From: DATKXO01 sp035528995
Lineage (GTDB): Bacteria; Planctomycetota; Phycisphaerae; UBA1845
Assembly (NCBI GenBank): GCA_035528995.1
Contig: DATKXO010000129.1
Coordinates: forward strand, 1-14,663
DNA length: 14,663 bases
Reading direction: 5' to 3'
The position numbers and the translations under genes are program-made. Below are positions 1 to 9,200 of the stretch, piece by piece (position 1 is the first letter of the stretch; every line of letters starts with the position of its first letter). A model generated the notes under the pieces. The model made no database searches and was not told where the DNA came from. It was given only the letters and a program-made list of their open reading frames with translations.

Positions 1-644
1 ACGAGGGATACATCCTCTCCCGCGGGGCGTCCTACGCCGTCGAGGTCACCTCGCGCGACGTGATCTTGGCCGTCTCCAGCGGCGAGGCCCTGTACTTCGA
101 CGGCCCGCCGCCCGCCGACCTGATCGACGAGAACGGCGAGCCGACGCCCCCCGACGCCATGGCCGCCGGCGCGGGACGTCGCCTGCTGCCCATGCGGCAG
201 CCCGGGCCCGTCGCCGACACCAACATGATTCCAACGGCCATCAGCCGAATGGACCGGACACTCTACGCCTTTGCCCTGGACAAAGGCGCCCAGTGGGTCG
301 AGCGGGCCGAGCAGGGCGACCTGACCCCCGCCCGCGGCGCTTCCCGCGGCGCCCAGCGACTCTTCGCCGGCGAGGTGGGCGTACCCAGGACCACCTTCGA
401 CCAGCCGCGTTCGCAAACCGTGGCGGCCGCTCCTCGTGTGACCACCACGCCGTTGCGGACGGTCACGCCGACCCAGCCGATCGTCCAGAACACAGCTACC
501 AGGCTGATCCAGTCGCACGTACCCACATCCGTCGTCGTCGGCTCACGACTCCGCCGCTCGAGGATCGTCGGCAACCCCGGGACCACCGGGGGAGTCGTGG
601 TCAATCCGCAGCTCGAGGAACTGATCCGCCTGCCGGGGCGGTGA
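1..644 (+). CDS. C-terminal part of an unrecognised protein, possibly ending a FecR-like domain
   Basis: The reading frame is open from the window edge (codons begin at base 3) to the TGA at 642-644, so the 5' end of this gene lies outside and the GTG at 60 is probably internal. The first residues (SRGASYAVEVTSRDVILAV, then SSGEALY) have the pattern of the last strands of a FecR-type domain, where an RGT-like turn is followed by strands ending in a 'xxGEvxv' motif; this is a resemblance, not an identification. The remaining roughly 180 residues are rich in Pro, Arg, Thr and Ala, with no clear fold, no membrane segment and no catalytic motif, and look like a disordered tail. The next gene starts 76 bp downstream on the same strand. 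A FecR-like protein beside Ig-repeat and calcium-loop surface proteins would make sense as an envelope protein, but its function is unknown. Confidence 0.6.
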   Translation, partial: EGYILSRGASYAVEVTSRDVILAVSSGEALYFDGPPPADLIDENGEPTPPDAMAAGAGRRLLPMRQPGPVADTNMIPTAISRMDRTLYAFALDKGAQWVERAEQGDLTPARGASRGAQRLFAGEVGVPRTTFDQPRSQTVAAAPRVTTTPLRTVTPTQPIVQNTATRLIQSHVPTSVVVGSRLRRSRIVGNPGTTGGVVVNPQLEELIRLPGR

Positions 645-720
645 TGATAGACCTGGGATACATGGGGGACCCAGGCTGGGAATAGAAGCCTTTTCCGGTC
701 AGAAGAAAGATGGTGCTCAG

Positions 721-3700
721 ATGTCCAGAGTCATCGCGAGCTTGATGATCGCATCGCTTTGCGTGGTCGGCTGCCAGGCACAGTCCGGCGGGGGTGGCGG
801 AGGAGGAGCAGTGGCCCCCGGAGCCGTTATTCCGGACTACGATCCGGAACCCGAACAATCACTGCCCGGGCTGCCCGCGTTCTCGGCCTTCCTCTCCTCC
901 CAGCGCGCCGTGCTCATTCGCGGAGACGACCAGGAAGGCCGCACAAAGGTGACTGCCCTGGCCTCCGACCTGGCCACCTTCGAGTGGCAGGTGGACCCCC
1001 AGGACGGCTTCCTCTCGGTCAGCGAGCCAACCTCGGTCGAAAGCGAGACCGCGGTCAGCGGCAGCCAGATCCTGATCGAAGTCGTCGGCGACCCGGGACC
1101 GACCGGACGCACCATCATGGTGACCGCCACCGCCACCCAGGAAGGCACCGAGGAAACCGACACGCGCAGCCTGCAGATCCTGGCCGTCCGACCCAAAGGC
1201 GCCCTGACCGTCTCGGTCTCCGCGGCACGCAGCCGCGTGGCTCCCGGCCGGGAGATCACCGTCACCGCCCTGGTCACCGGCGGCGAGCCCTTCGTCAACG
1301 GCTCGGCCGGCGACGGCTGCACCGGCACCGATACCGCCAGCCCGCCCGACCAGAACCCGCCCTACCGGATCACCTGGAGCTTCAGCAACGACGCCGTCAT
1401 CCTGCAGGAGGGCGTGCCCGACGACACCGAGTTCCGCGTCAACTGCCTCCAGGAGCGGGACGAGTTGACCATCTCGACCGCCGTCTACAAGGCACCGGTC
1501 GGGCTGGGCACGGCCATCTTCACCGCGGAGGCCCGGGACAGCACCGGCAACCGCATCGCCTCGACCGTGCCGGTCGCGGTCGCCCCGGACGCCGAACTGA
1601 CCGTGTCCCAGGCGTCATCGGCCAGCACCGCGGTTCCGCCCGGAGGGGAAGTGCAGCTCACCGCCCGGGCCAGCGGCGGCGAAGGGCCTTATCGGATCAC
1701 CTTCACCGCCTCCGGAGGCATCGAGGGAGCCGACATCTCCCGCGTGAGCGGTGGCATAACCCTCACCCGTGAACTGACCGACGGCTGCCAGAACGTCGAG
1801 TCCGAAGAGGCCTGCATCGTCAGCTACTCCGCTCCCAATAACCAGGAGGGCGGCGAGCTGGTCAGCGTCTCCATCCAGGACCGGCTCGGCAGCATCTCCA
1901 AGTCGACCATCCCCCTGATCATCACCTCGGAGGACGCCCTCCAGGTATTCGGCATCTCCGACGCGGTCCGCGTCGATCCCGGCGGCACCACCGACGTCAC
2001 GGCCGTCGTCGCCGGAGGAACGCCGCCCTACACCGTCACCTTCGCCAACGCCGGCAACGGCTCCATCAGCGGCGAAGGACTGAGCACCATCGAGACCTGC
2101 GGCGAGCCCGCCCCCGGCATCGCCGCCATCGACGGCAACATCGCCTCGGCCGTCTACAACGCACCGCTCGAGGTCACCAGCGACGTCATCACCCTTACGG
2201 TATGCGACAACGTCGGCAACCGAACCAGCAACAGCCTCTCGCTGACCATCGCTCCGGAGCGGCCGCTCTCCGTGGACCTGACCTCCGACGCCATCCGCGT
2301 CGAGCCGGGCGGCACCACTACCATCACCGCCGCGATCAGCGGAGGAACCGGACCGTACACCGTCACCTTCGCCGGCAGCGGAACGGGCACGCTCGGCGGC
2401 GCAAACCTCACCTCGATGGCGGCCTGTGACGGCGGCGGCAGCGGCGTCGGCATCGCCGACACCGATCAGATGGACGTCGTCGCCACCTACCTCGCCCCGG
2501 TGGCCATCACCAACGAGGTGGTCGACGCCACCGTCTGCGACAGCGCCGGAAACGTCGCCCGGGGCAGCGTCGCCCTGACCATCACCACGGACACGCTGGT
2601 CGCCTCGGCCAGCGCTCAGCCCAGCGCCACCACGCCCGGCGGCGACCCGGTCACCATCACCGTCCTGGCCAACGGCGGAACGACGCCGTACAGCTACACG
2701 GCCAGCCTCGAAGCGGGCGGCCCGGGCGGCAGCGTCACCATGAACGCGACCACCGGCCAGGGCCAGTACACGCCCCCCGCGGATGCCGTCGGCACCGCCG
2801 TCATCCGCATCGCCGTCGAGGACGCCGCCAAGCAGAAGGCGACCACCTTCGTTAACGTCGGCGTCGCCGTGGACCAGGTGCTCAGCGCCACCCTCTTCGC
2901 CAGCAACAGCATCGTCGGCACGCTCGAATGCACCGAACTGACCGCGACCATCATCGGCGGCGTCCAGCCCTACTCCGTCGAGTTCCGCATCGAGGGCACA
3001 CCGCCAAACCTGGGATGCCTCGTGGATCCGGCTGACCTCAGTACGCTGGGGTGCACCGACGCGGACGCGAATTTCCCCGACACGCCCTGTGTGCCCGGCT
3101 CAACACTCACCTTCGACGTTCCCAGCGCCAGCGGCCAGGAGCCCGTGGACGTCGCCGTCGGCTTCAAAGGACCGGGCGTAAACACCACCAACATCGTCCG
3201 CGTCACCGTCACCGACAAGGTGAACGCCCGCGTCGAGGCCGCGACCGGCATCATCATCGGCAGCCCCGCGCAGCTCTCGGTGGCCCTGTCGGCCAACCCG
3301 CGCACCGTCATCAACAATCCCAACGCCAACGTCTGCCTGGTCGCCGACGTCACCGGCGGATCGCCTCCCTACATCCTGAGCTGGCAAGCGTTACCGTCCG
3401 GCGCCGGCGCCTTCGAGGACCCGACGGCCGCATGCCCGGGCGCGACCAAACAGTGGCATCCCTTCGGGCAGCCGGCCGACCCGGGCGACTACACACTCCG
3501 ACTGACCGTCACGGACAGCCAGAATCAGCAGGTCACCGATTCCGTGGCCGTCACCGTCGTGTCGGCCATGACCGGCGAGGTCTTCGTCGCCCCGCCGGCC
3601 GTGAAGACCGGGCCTAACGCCTATCAGGTAACCATTGGACAGACCGTGGAACTCGAGCTGCCCGTCAGCGGCGGCGTGGGGCAGCCCACCTATCTCTGGA

Positions 3701-4506
3701 AGTTCATCGGTACGGCGCCGACCTCGGGCTTCGTTCCCGGGCCGACCGATTCCTCGCCGTCCTTCGTGGCCGACTCCGCCCTCACCTACACCGTCCGATG
3801 TACGGTCACCGATCAGGCCGGCAACCAGTACATCCCCACGCCGGACACCACCGTCGAAGCCATCGCCGACCTGAAACTCAACCCCGTGGTGGACGCCGAC
3901 TGCATTGTCGGGTTGCCGGACAGCCTGCCCAACCCACACGGCCCGGCCGCACTTGACCCGTCGGAGATCGCCCTGCACGCCAACGCCACCGGCGGCGTAG
4001 GAACGCTGGACATCGAGTGGACGGCCTCGCGCGGCAGCGACCCCGCCGATGGCCAGGACACCACCTGGACCGTGGTCCACGTGAACACCGAGACCAGCGT
4101 GACCTTCAACGTCACGGCCACCGACGACGCCAACAACAGCGTGACCCGTAGCGTCTCCGTGCCGATCCACCCGGGCCTCGAACTGACGAACCTGGCCCTG
4201 TCGGCCGACCCGCTGGACGTCAGCGTGAACGACACCGTCGATATCACCTTCGTGCGCGACCTGACCACCGGCACGCCGCCGCTGCAGTTCCGCATCACGG
4301 AAGTTCCGGGCAACGATTCCGGCGTCGGCCTGTTCGCACCGGCGGCGTGGACCGAGTTCGCCGATGGGTCGGACAGCGGAAGCATCCAGTTCATCCTGGC
4401 CGACATGCCCAACGGGACGATCAGTTATTTCTTCAACGTCGAGTTCACCGATGACTGCAGCGACGCGGTGGTGTCGCACCAGTTCCGGGTGAGGGCGAAG
4501 AAGTAA
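721..4506 (+). CDS. Large outer-envelope lipoprotein with about ten Ig-like (SprB/PKD-like) repeats
   Basis: The product has 1261 residues. Residues 1-17 form a lipoprotein signal peptide with lipobox VVGC, giving lipidation at Cys18. Residue +2 is Gln, not Asp, which would favour the outer membrane under the E. coli rule. A Ser/Gly-rich linker (seven Gly at 23-29) follows, then one divergent Ig-like unit (about 45-160). About ten repeats begin near residues 162, 293, 407, 516, 626, 721, 852, 952, 1051 and 1153. Each opens with a strand such as LSVxLS, then a 'PGG' turn, a 'TVTA' strand and a 'GGTPPYTVTF' strand, which is the signature of SprB/PKD/cadherin-like beta-sandwich repeats. There is no catalytic domain. 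Many repeats carry a Cys pair, which suggests disulfide bonds in the periplasm or outside the cell. The likely role is adhesion or as a surface scaffold; the binding partner is unknown. The ATG at 721 is chosen for the signal peptide; the ribosome site is weak (AGAAAG at 704-709). Confidence 0.88.
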   Translation: MSRVIASLMIASLCVVGCQAQSGGGGGGGAVAPGAVIPDYDPEPEQSLPGLPAFSAFLSSQRAVLIRGDDQEGRTKVTALASDLATFEWQVDPQDGFLSVSEPTSVESETAVSGSQILIEVVGDPGPTGRTIMVTATATQEGTEETDTRSLQILAVRPKGALTVSVSAARSRVAPGREITVTALVTGGEPFVNGSAGDGCTGTDTASPPDQNPPYRITWSFSNDAVILQEGVPDDTEFRVNCLQERDELTISTAVYKAPVGLGTAIFTAEARDSTGNRIASTVPVAVAPDAELTVSQASSASTAVPPGGEVQLTARASGGEGPYRITFTASGGIEGADISRVSGGITLTRELTDGCQNVESEEACIVSYSAPNNQEGGELVSVSIQDRLGSISKSTIPLIITSEDALQVFGISDAVRVDPGGTTDVTAVVAGGTPPYTVTFANAGNGSISGEGLSTIETCGEPAPGIAAIDGNIASAVYNAPLEVTSDVITLTVCDNVGNRTSNSLSLTIAPERPLSVDLTSDAIRVEPGGTTTITAAISGGTGPYTVTFAGSGTGTLGGANLTSMAACDGGGSGVGIADTDQMDVVATYLAPVAITNEVVDATVCDSAGNVARGSVALTITTDTLVASASAQPSATTPGGDPVTITVLANGGTTPYSYTASLEAGGPGGSVTMNATTGQGQYTPPADAVGTAVIRIAVEDAAKQKATTFVNVGVAVDQVLSATLFASNSIVGTLECTELTATIIGGVQPYSVEFRIEGTPPNLGCLVDPADLSTLGCTDADANFPDTPCVPGSTLTFDVPSASGQEPVDVAVGFKGPGVNTTNIVRVTVTDKVNARVEAATGIIIGSPAQLSVALSANPRTVINNPNANVCLVADVTGGSPPYILSWQALPSGAGAFEDPTAACPGATKQWHPFGQPADPGDYTLRLTVTDSQNQQVTDSVAVTVVSAMTGEVFVAPPAVKTGPNAYQVTIGQTVELELPVSGGVGQPTYLWKFIGTAPTSGFVPGPTDSSPSFVADSALTYTVRCTVTDQAGNQYIPTPDTTVEAIADLKLNPVVDADCIVGLPDSLPNPHGPAALDPSEIALHANATGGVGTLDIEWTASRGSDPADGQDTTWTVVHVNTETSVTFNVTATDDANNSVTRSVSVPIHPGLELTNLALSADPLDVSVNDTVDITFVRDLTTGTPPLQFRITEVPGNDSGVGLFAPAAWTEFADGSDSGSIQFILADMPNGTISYFFNVEFTDDCSDAVVSHQFRVRAKK
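1204..4503 (+). repeat. Tandem array of about ten Ig-like repeat units within the lipoprotein gene
   Basis: The coding sequence consists of consecutive units of about 95-130 codons starting near 1204, 1597, 1939, 2266, 2596, 2881, 3274, 3574, 3871 and 4177. Units three and four (1939 and 2266) are the closest pair: both encode DAIRVEPGG-like and GPYTVTF-like strands, share the exact 18-base run tacaccgtcaccttcgcc, and have the same late VCDxxGN motif. The outer units have diverged, so the array has probably grown from the middle by duplication. Confidence 0.8.
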
Positions 4507-4582
4507 ACGGACAACGACGCCGTCTTCGCGGCGGCACGAATTGGAAGCACAAACGGGCGTCCAGAAGCGAGGTTTGGAAGAA

Positions 4583-6211
4583 ATGCCAGCCAGATTCATT
4601 ATCGGTCCACTGGGCTTGCGGATGAGTTGCGCGCTGCTGGCCATCCTGGCCACCGCGTCATGGGCACAACCACGAACGGAAGCCATTCCCGAAAACGAGC
4701 TCCCGGCCGGAGAAACGCTGGGCACCCGCCTGATCAGCCCCAACCTGCGCGTGGCGGCCATCCTCAACCGCCTGGACATCGACGGCGACGGCCTGCCCGA
4801 CAACTCGCCGGACACCGACGGTGACGGCCTGCCCGACAACTGGGAGGTCGGCGGTTTCGAGGCCCTCACCGCCGGCGGTGACCAGATCGACCGCGTCGTC
4901 TTCTACCCGGCACCCTCCCCCATCGTCCCCGGAACGCCGCCCACGCCGATCTTCTCCCGCCTGGCCATCTCCACCGACGCCCTGGACCCCGACAGCGACG
5001 GTGACGGCGTGACCGACTTCGTCGAGGTCTTCGGCCTGCTCTTCATCGACGAGGACCGCAACGGACTGCTCGACGACGACGAATGGAACGACCTCAATCT
5101 TGACGGCCTGCCCAGCCCCGGAGAATGGCCCCTGGACAACTCCGACCGGTCCGACCAGCCCGACCCCTCCAACCTGCTCCACGACTTCGACGGCTTCGTC
5201 TTCACCGATCCCACCAACGACGACACCGACGGCGACGGAATCAGCGACTCGAAGGACAACGACCCGCTCATCAACCCCCGGGCATTCGGCAACGCCGAGC
5301 TCACCATCGTCCGCTTCAACGTCGAGGGCGATCAGGACGCCGACAACGACGGCCTGGGCAACGGCATGGACCTGGGCAACGACCTCGTCGAGGGCGACGG
5401 CGGCGTGGTCACCCAGGACTTCCAGGTCCTGGACAACCCCGAGAACATCCGGGCCCTCATCGAGCTCTTCCGACCCGACCTGCTCGAACTCGAGCCGCCA
5501 CTGATGCCCGAGTCCCAGATCGAGGACCTGCTCGGGGCCGACTGGGACGCCAACGGCCTGTGGCGCACCACCGACATCCGCGAGTGGACCCTGGTCATCG
5601 ACCCCGACGACTCCGCCACCGTGCCGCCGGCCGAGTTCTTCGTGGTCGACGACGGATCGCCCGAAGGCCACCCCCTCTACGCGACCCAGACCTTCGAACG
5701 GCTCGCCGCGCTGTGGAACGAAGACCCCGTCTACAAACTCTACGCCAGCCGCGGCATCGGGCTCGGCTGGCACAGCCTCTTGCAGCCCTCCGGCACTACA
5801 ACCTTCATCCCCGACCCGCACGTCTGGGCCATCCTGTATGCCTGGCGAATGCCCGGATTCGACATCGACGGCGACGGATTCGTCGGCCCGCCCAACGTCT
5901 CCTCCACGGCCCCCGGCAGCGAGAACGCGACCGTCGCCTCGGTCGCCATACAGAACGGCTCGCTGGTCGATTCGGTCTTCATCAACAGCACCGCCGCCGG
6001 CGACCTGCCCCTGGACGACCGCATCCGCATCGCCGATTCCGCCGTCGCCGACGAAGACCAACAGACCCAGCAGCCCGTCGACGACGAGCCCACGCTCAAC
6101 GGCCGCATCAAGGCCCCGGACGGATTCCCCACCCTGCCCTGCGGCACCATGAGCATTCTGCCCCTGCTCGGTCTGATCGCCGGATTGTGCGCACTGAAGT
6201 TGCGCCGCTGA
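4583..6211 (+). CDS. Secreted protein with thrombospondin-type-3-like calcium loops and a C-terminal anchor tail
   Basis: From the ATG at 4583 the product has 542 residues. A signal peptide (hydrophobic about 15-26, ending ATASWA) fits this start, and GAGG at 4569-4572 is well placed. An in-frame TTG at 4541 would extend it by 14 residues and blur the signal. Asp-rich loops of the DxDxDG type, as in thrombospondin type 3 and EF-hand/dockerin repeats, occur near residues 65, 77, 135, 214, 252 and 427, so calcium binding is expected. The region from about 280 to 420 has no recognised domain. The tail starting at Cys520 (CGTMSILPLLGL, then a hydrophobic helix and KLRR at the end) resembles C-terminal sorting or anchor signals such as PEP-CTERM-like and Myxo-CTERM-like tails. 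The gene lies 76 bp after the Ig-repeat lipoprotein, so the two may act together on the cell surface. No enzyme motif is seen. Confidence 0.85.
   Translation: MPARFIIGPLGLRMSCALLAILATASWAQPRTEAIPENELPAGETLGTRLISPNLRVAAILNRLDIDGDGLPDNSPDTDGDGLPDNWEVGGFEALTAGGDQIDRVVFYPAPSPIVPGTPPTPIFSRLAISTDALDPDSDGDGVTDFVEVFGLLFIDEDRNGLLDDDEWNDLNLDGLPSPGEWPLDNSDRSDQPDPSNLLHDFDGFVFTDPTNDDTDGDGISDSKDNDPLINPRAFGNAELTIVRFNVEGDQDADNDGLGNGMDLGNDLVEGDGGVVTQDFQVLDNPENIRALIELFRPDLLELEPPLMPESQIEDLLGADWDANGLWRTTDIREWTLVIDPDDSATVPPAEFFVVDDGSPEGHPLYATQTFERLAALWNEDPVYKLYASRGIGLGWHSLLQPSGTTTFIPDPHVWAILYAWRMPGFDIDGDGFVGPPNVSSTAPGSENATVASVAIQNGSLVDSVFINSTAAGDLPLDDRIRIADSAVADEDQQTQQPVDDEPTLNGRIKAPDGFPTLPCGTMSILPLLGLIAGLCALKLRR
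4775..4846 (+). repeat. Two tandem 36-bp copies encoding calcium loops
   Basis: Bases 4775-4810 and 4811-4846 are adjacent copies; in their first 30 bases they differ at only two positions. Each encodes DxDGDGLPDN, so the calcium-binding loop has been duplicated as a 12-residue unit. The near identity at DNA level suggests a recent slip or duplication. Confidence 0.75.
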
Positions 6212-6220
6212 CAGCGGCGC
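6202..6220. terminator. GC-rich hairpin between convergent genes, possible terminator
   Basis: An 8-bp perfect stem (gcgccgct at 6202-6209, agcggcgc at 6213-6220) with a 3-base loop overlaps the stop codon of the calcium-loop protein gene and lies in the short gap before the end of the convergent pump gene. No T-run follows on either strand, so a classical intrinsic terminator is not proven; it may serve as a bidirectional pause or as 3'-end protection of the transcripts. Confidence 0.3.
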
Positions 6221-6268
6221 CGAAGTGCCCCGCGAACACGTGCCCTACGTCTGTCGTCCCCGCAGCCG

Positions 6269-9200
6269 TCAGGCCCGAACCGCGTCCCGCCTGCCCTCCA
6301 GCCAGCCATAGACCGCCGGCAGGACGAACAGCGTCAGCAACGTGGACGTGGTCAGGCCGAAGACCACCACAACGGCCAGCGGCCGCTGCACTTCCGCACC
6401 CATCCCATGTGCCAGAAGCAAAGGCAGCAGGCCCAGAACCGTCGTGCACGCGGTCATCAGAACGGGACGCAGACGCAGCAGGGCGCCGTCGATCAGGCAC
6501 TCGGCCAACGGCTTGCCCCGGGCCCGCAACTCGTTGAGGTAGCTCACCAGAACGACGCCGTTCTGAACCGCGATGCCGAACAGGGCGATGAACCCCACCG
6601 ACGCCGGCACCGACAGATACTCCCCCGACACCAGAAGCCCGAACACGCCGCCGATCAGCGCCAACGGAACGTTGACGATGACGATCAAGGCGTGCCGCGT
6701 CGTACCGAACGACATCCACAGCATCACGAACACGATCGCCACCACAACGGGAACGATGATCGACAGCCGCGACATGGCCCGCTGCTGGTTCTCGAACTGA
6801 CCTCCGTACTCTACGAAGTAACCGGCCGGCAGCTCGACCTCGTCCGCGATCCGCCGCTGAATGTCGGCGATCACGCCGCCCATGTCTCGCCCGCGGACGT
6901 TCCCCTGAACGATCCAGCGCCGCTGGTTCTTCTCCCGATTGACCTGGATCGGCCCGACGACCTCCTTCACCTCGGCCACCTGGGACAGCGGAATGAGCGC
7001 CCCATCGTTGGTGTGCACCAGCAGGTTCCCTATCGTCTCGGGGCTCACCCGGCGGTCTTCCTTGAAGCGCACGTGGATGCCGTAACGGCGCGTGTGCAGA
7101 TACAGCGTGTCCACCACCTCACCGCCCACTCCCAGCTCCACCATCTCCTGGATCTGTTCGACCGCGATGCCGTAACGCGAGCAGGCCGCCCGGTCCGCCA
7201 CGATCTGCACCTGCGGCTGCCCGAAGCTCTGCTCCACGGACAAATCGACCAGCCCCGGAACGTCCTCGATGGCCGCGCTGATCTCGTTGGCCTTATCCCG
7301 CAGGATCTCCAGGTCCTCGCCGAACAGCTTGATGGCCAGTTGGGCCTTGATCCCGGACAGCAGCTCGTCGAAAGCGTTCTGGATCGGCTGCGTGAAGTTC
7401 AGTTGAATCCCCGGCCAGGAAGACAGTTCCTCGCTCAACGCGCCGACCAGCTCCTGCTTGTTGCCGAACCGCGTCCACGTCGCCAGCGGCTCCAGCTCCA
7501 CGTGGATCTCGGCGTAGTTGACCGGATGGGGATGGCTGCCCGCTTCCGGACGCCCCACCCTGGAGATGACCTCGGCCACCTCCGGATGTGCCCCGATGCG
7601 CCGCTCCAGCTTCATCACCGTGTCGGTCGCTTTCTCGAGCGAGATGGACGGCGCCATGGTCACCCCGATCAGGATCGAGCCCTCCTCCAGCGTAGGGATG
7701 AACTCCGTCCCGATGAAAGGCAGAACGCCCGCGCTCGCCGCAAACGCCACAAACGCAAACCCGATCACCGCGACCTTGTGCCGCATCGCACCAACGAGCA
7801 GTCTCCGGTAGACACCCTTGAGCTTCGTCAGCAGGACGAACTCCTCGTGCCGCCCCTGTCGCAGCAGGAGGGCGGACAGCACCGGCGCCGCGATCAGGGC
7901 CGTCAGAATCGAGCCGCCCAGCGCAAAGGCGATCGTGAACGCCATCGGCGAAAACATCTTCCCCTCCACGCCCTCCAGCGTGAAGATCGGCAGAAACACC
8001 GTGATGATAATGCCGATGGAAAAGACGATCGGCCGACCGACCTCGCGTGCGGCCGCCAGGATGACCGCCGACTTCTCCTTCCCCGCGTTCGCCCCGTCGT
8101 TCAGGTGGCGATAGATGTTCTCCACCATCACGATCGCGCCGTCGCCCAGCATGCCGATCGCGATGGCGATCCCGCCCAGCGACATCAGGTTGGCCGAGAT
8201 GCCGTTCAGCCCCATGCAGATGACCGCCACCAGCGCGCAGACCGGAAGCGCCAGTGCCACGATGAACGCCGTCCGCAGATTGCCCAGGAACGCGATCAGC
8301 GTCAGCAGAACCAGCAGCCCGCCCAGCAGCAGCGCTTTCTTCACCGTCCAGGTGGCCTGCTCGACCAGCTCGGCCTGCTCGTAGTAGGGCACCAGCGACA
8401 CCCCTTCCGGCAGCGACGCTCGCACGCTCTCCACTTTTTCGTACAAGCGCTCGATGACTTCCGACGTGTTCTCGCCGAACAGCTTCAGCACCATCCCCGA
8501 GACGACCTCTCGCTCCCCGTTCCGCGTGACCACGCCTCGCCGGATTTCATCCCCGTACGCCACCTCCGCGACGTCGGACACCCGAACGGCCACACCGTCT
8601 TCCACTCTGATGGGGATGTCGGCGATGGCCTCCAGGTCGCCCACCAGCCCCAGCCCGCGAACCAGCGACTCCTCGGAGCCCAACACCAGGAACTGCCCGC
8701 CCACGTTTTTGTTGTTCGCCCTGACCGCCTCCACCAGGTCTTCCAGCGACAGGTGGTACCGCAGCAGGGCGTCCGGATCGACGCGGATCTGATACTGCAA
8801 CACGTGACCGCCGATCGACAGAATGTCCGTCACCCCCGGCACGGTCTGTAGCTGGAACTTCACCACCCAGTCGTTCAGCTCGCGCAGGTACGTGTTCGGC
8901 GCCTTGCCCTCCGTGTCCGCGTTCTCGTCCAGCGTCAGGTAGTAAATGAAGATCTGCCCCAGACCCGTCGAGATCGGACCCAGCATCGGCGGCTCGTCCA
9001 TCTCCGGCAGCTCGGCCGCGGCCGACGCCAGACGCTCCCCCACAAGCTGCCGGGCGAAGTAGATGTCGATGCCATCCTCGAAGTAGACGTAAACCACCGC
9101 CATCCCGAACGCAGACGTGGACTTGATCTGCGTCACCCCCGGCAGACCGTTCATGGCCGACTCGATCGGGTAGGTGACCAGTCGCTCCATCTCCTCCGGC

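Noticed and set aside
645..720. cctggg/cccagg inverted repeat between the first two genes as a terminator
   Set aside because: The stem has only six pairs with a 12-base loop and no T-run, so it is not convincing.
3391..6061. Long minus-strand open frames (3391-4869 and 4658-6061) opposite the surface-protein genes
   Set aside because: They are Val/Gly/Asp-rich shadows of Asp- and Thr-rich plus-strand coding sequence, with no signal, domain or ribosome site.
6407..8851. 814-residue plus-strand open frame opposite the RND pump gene
   Set aside because: It is antisense to a clearly conserved CzcA-family gene. Its composition (very rich in His, Gln, Arg, Asp) is what GC-biased codons give when read on the other strand.
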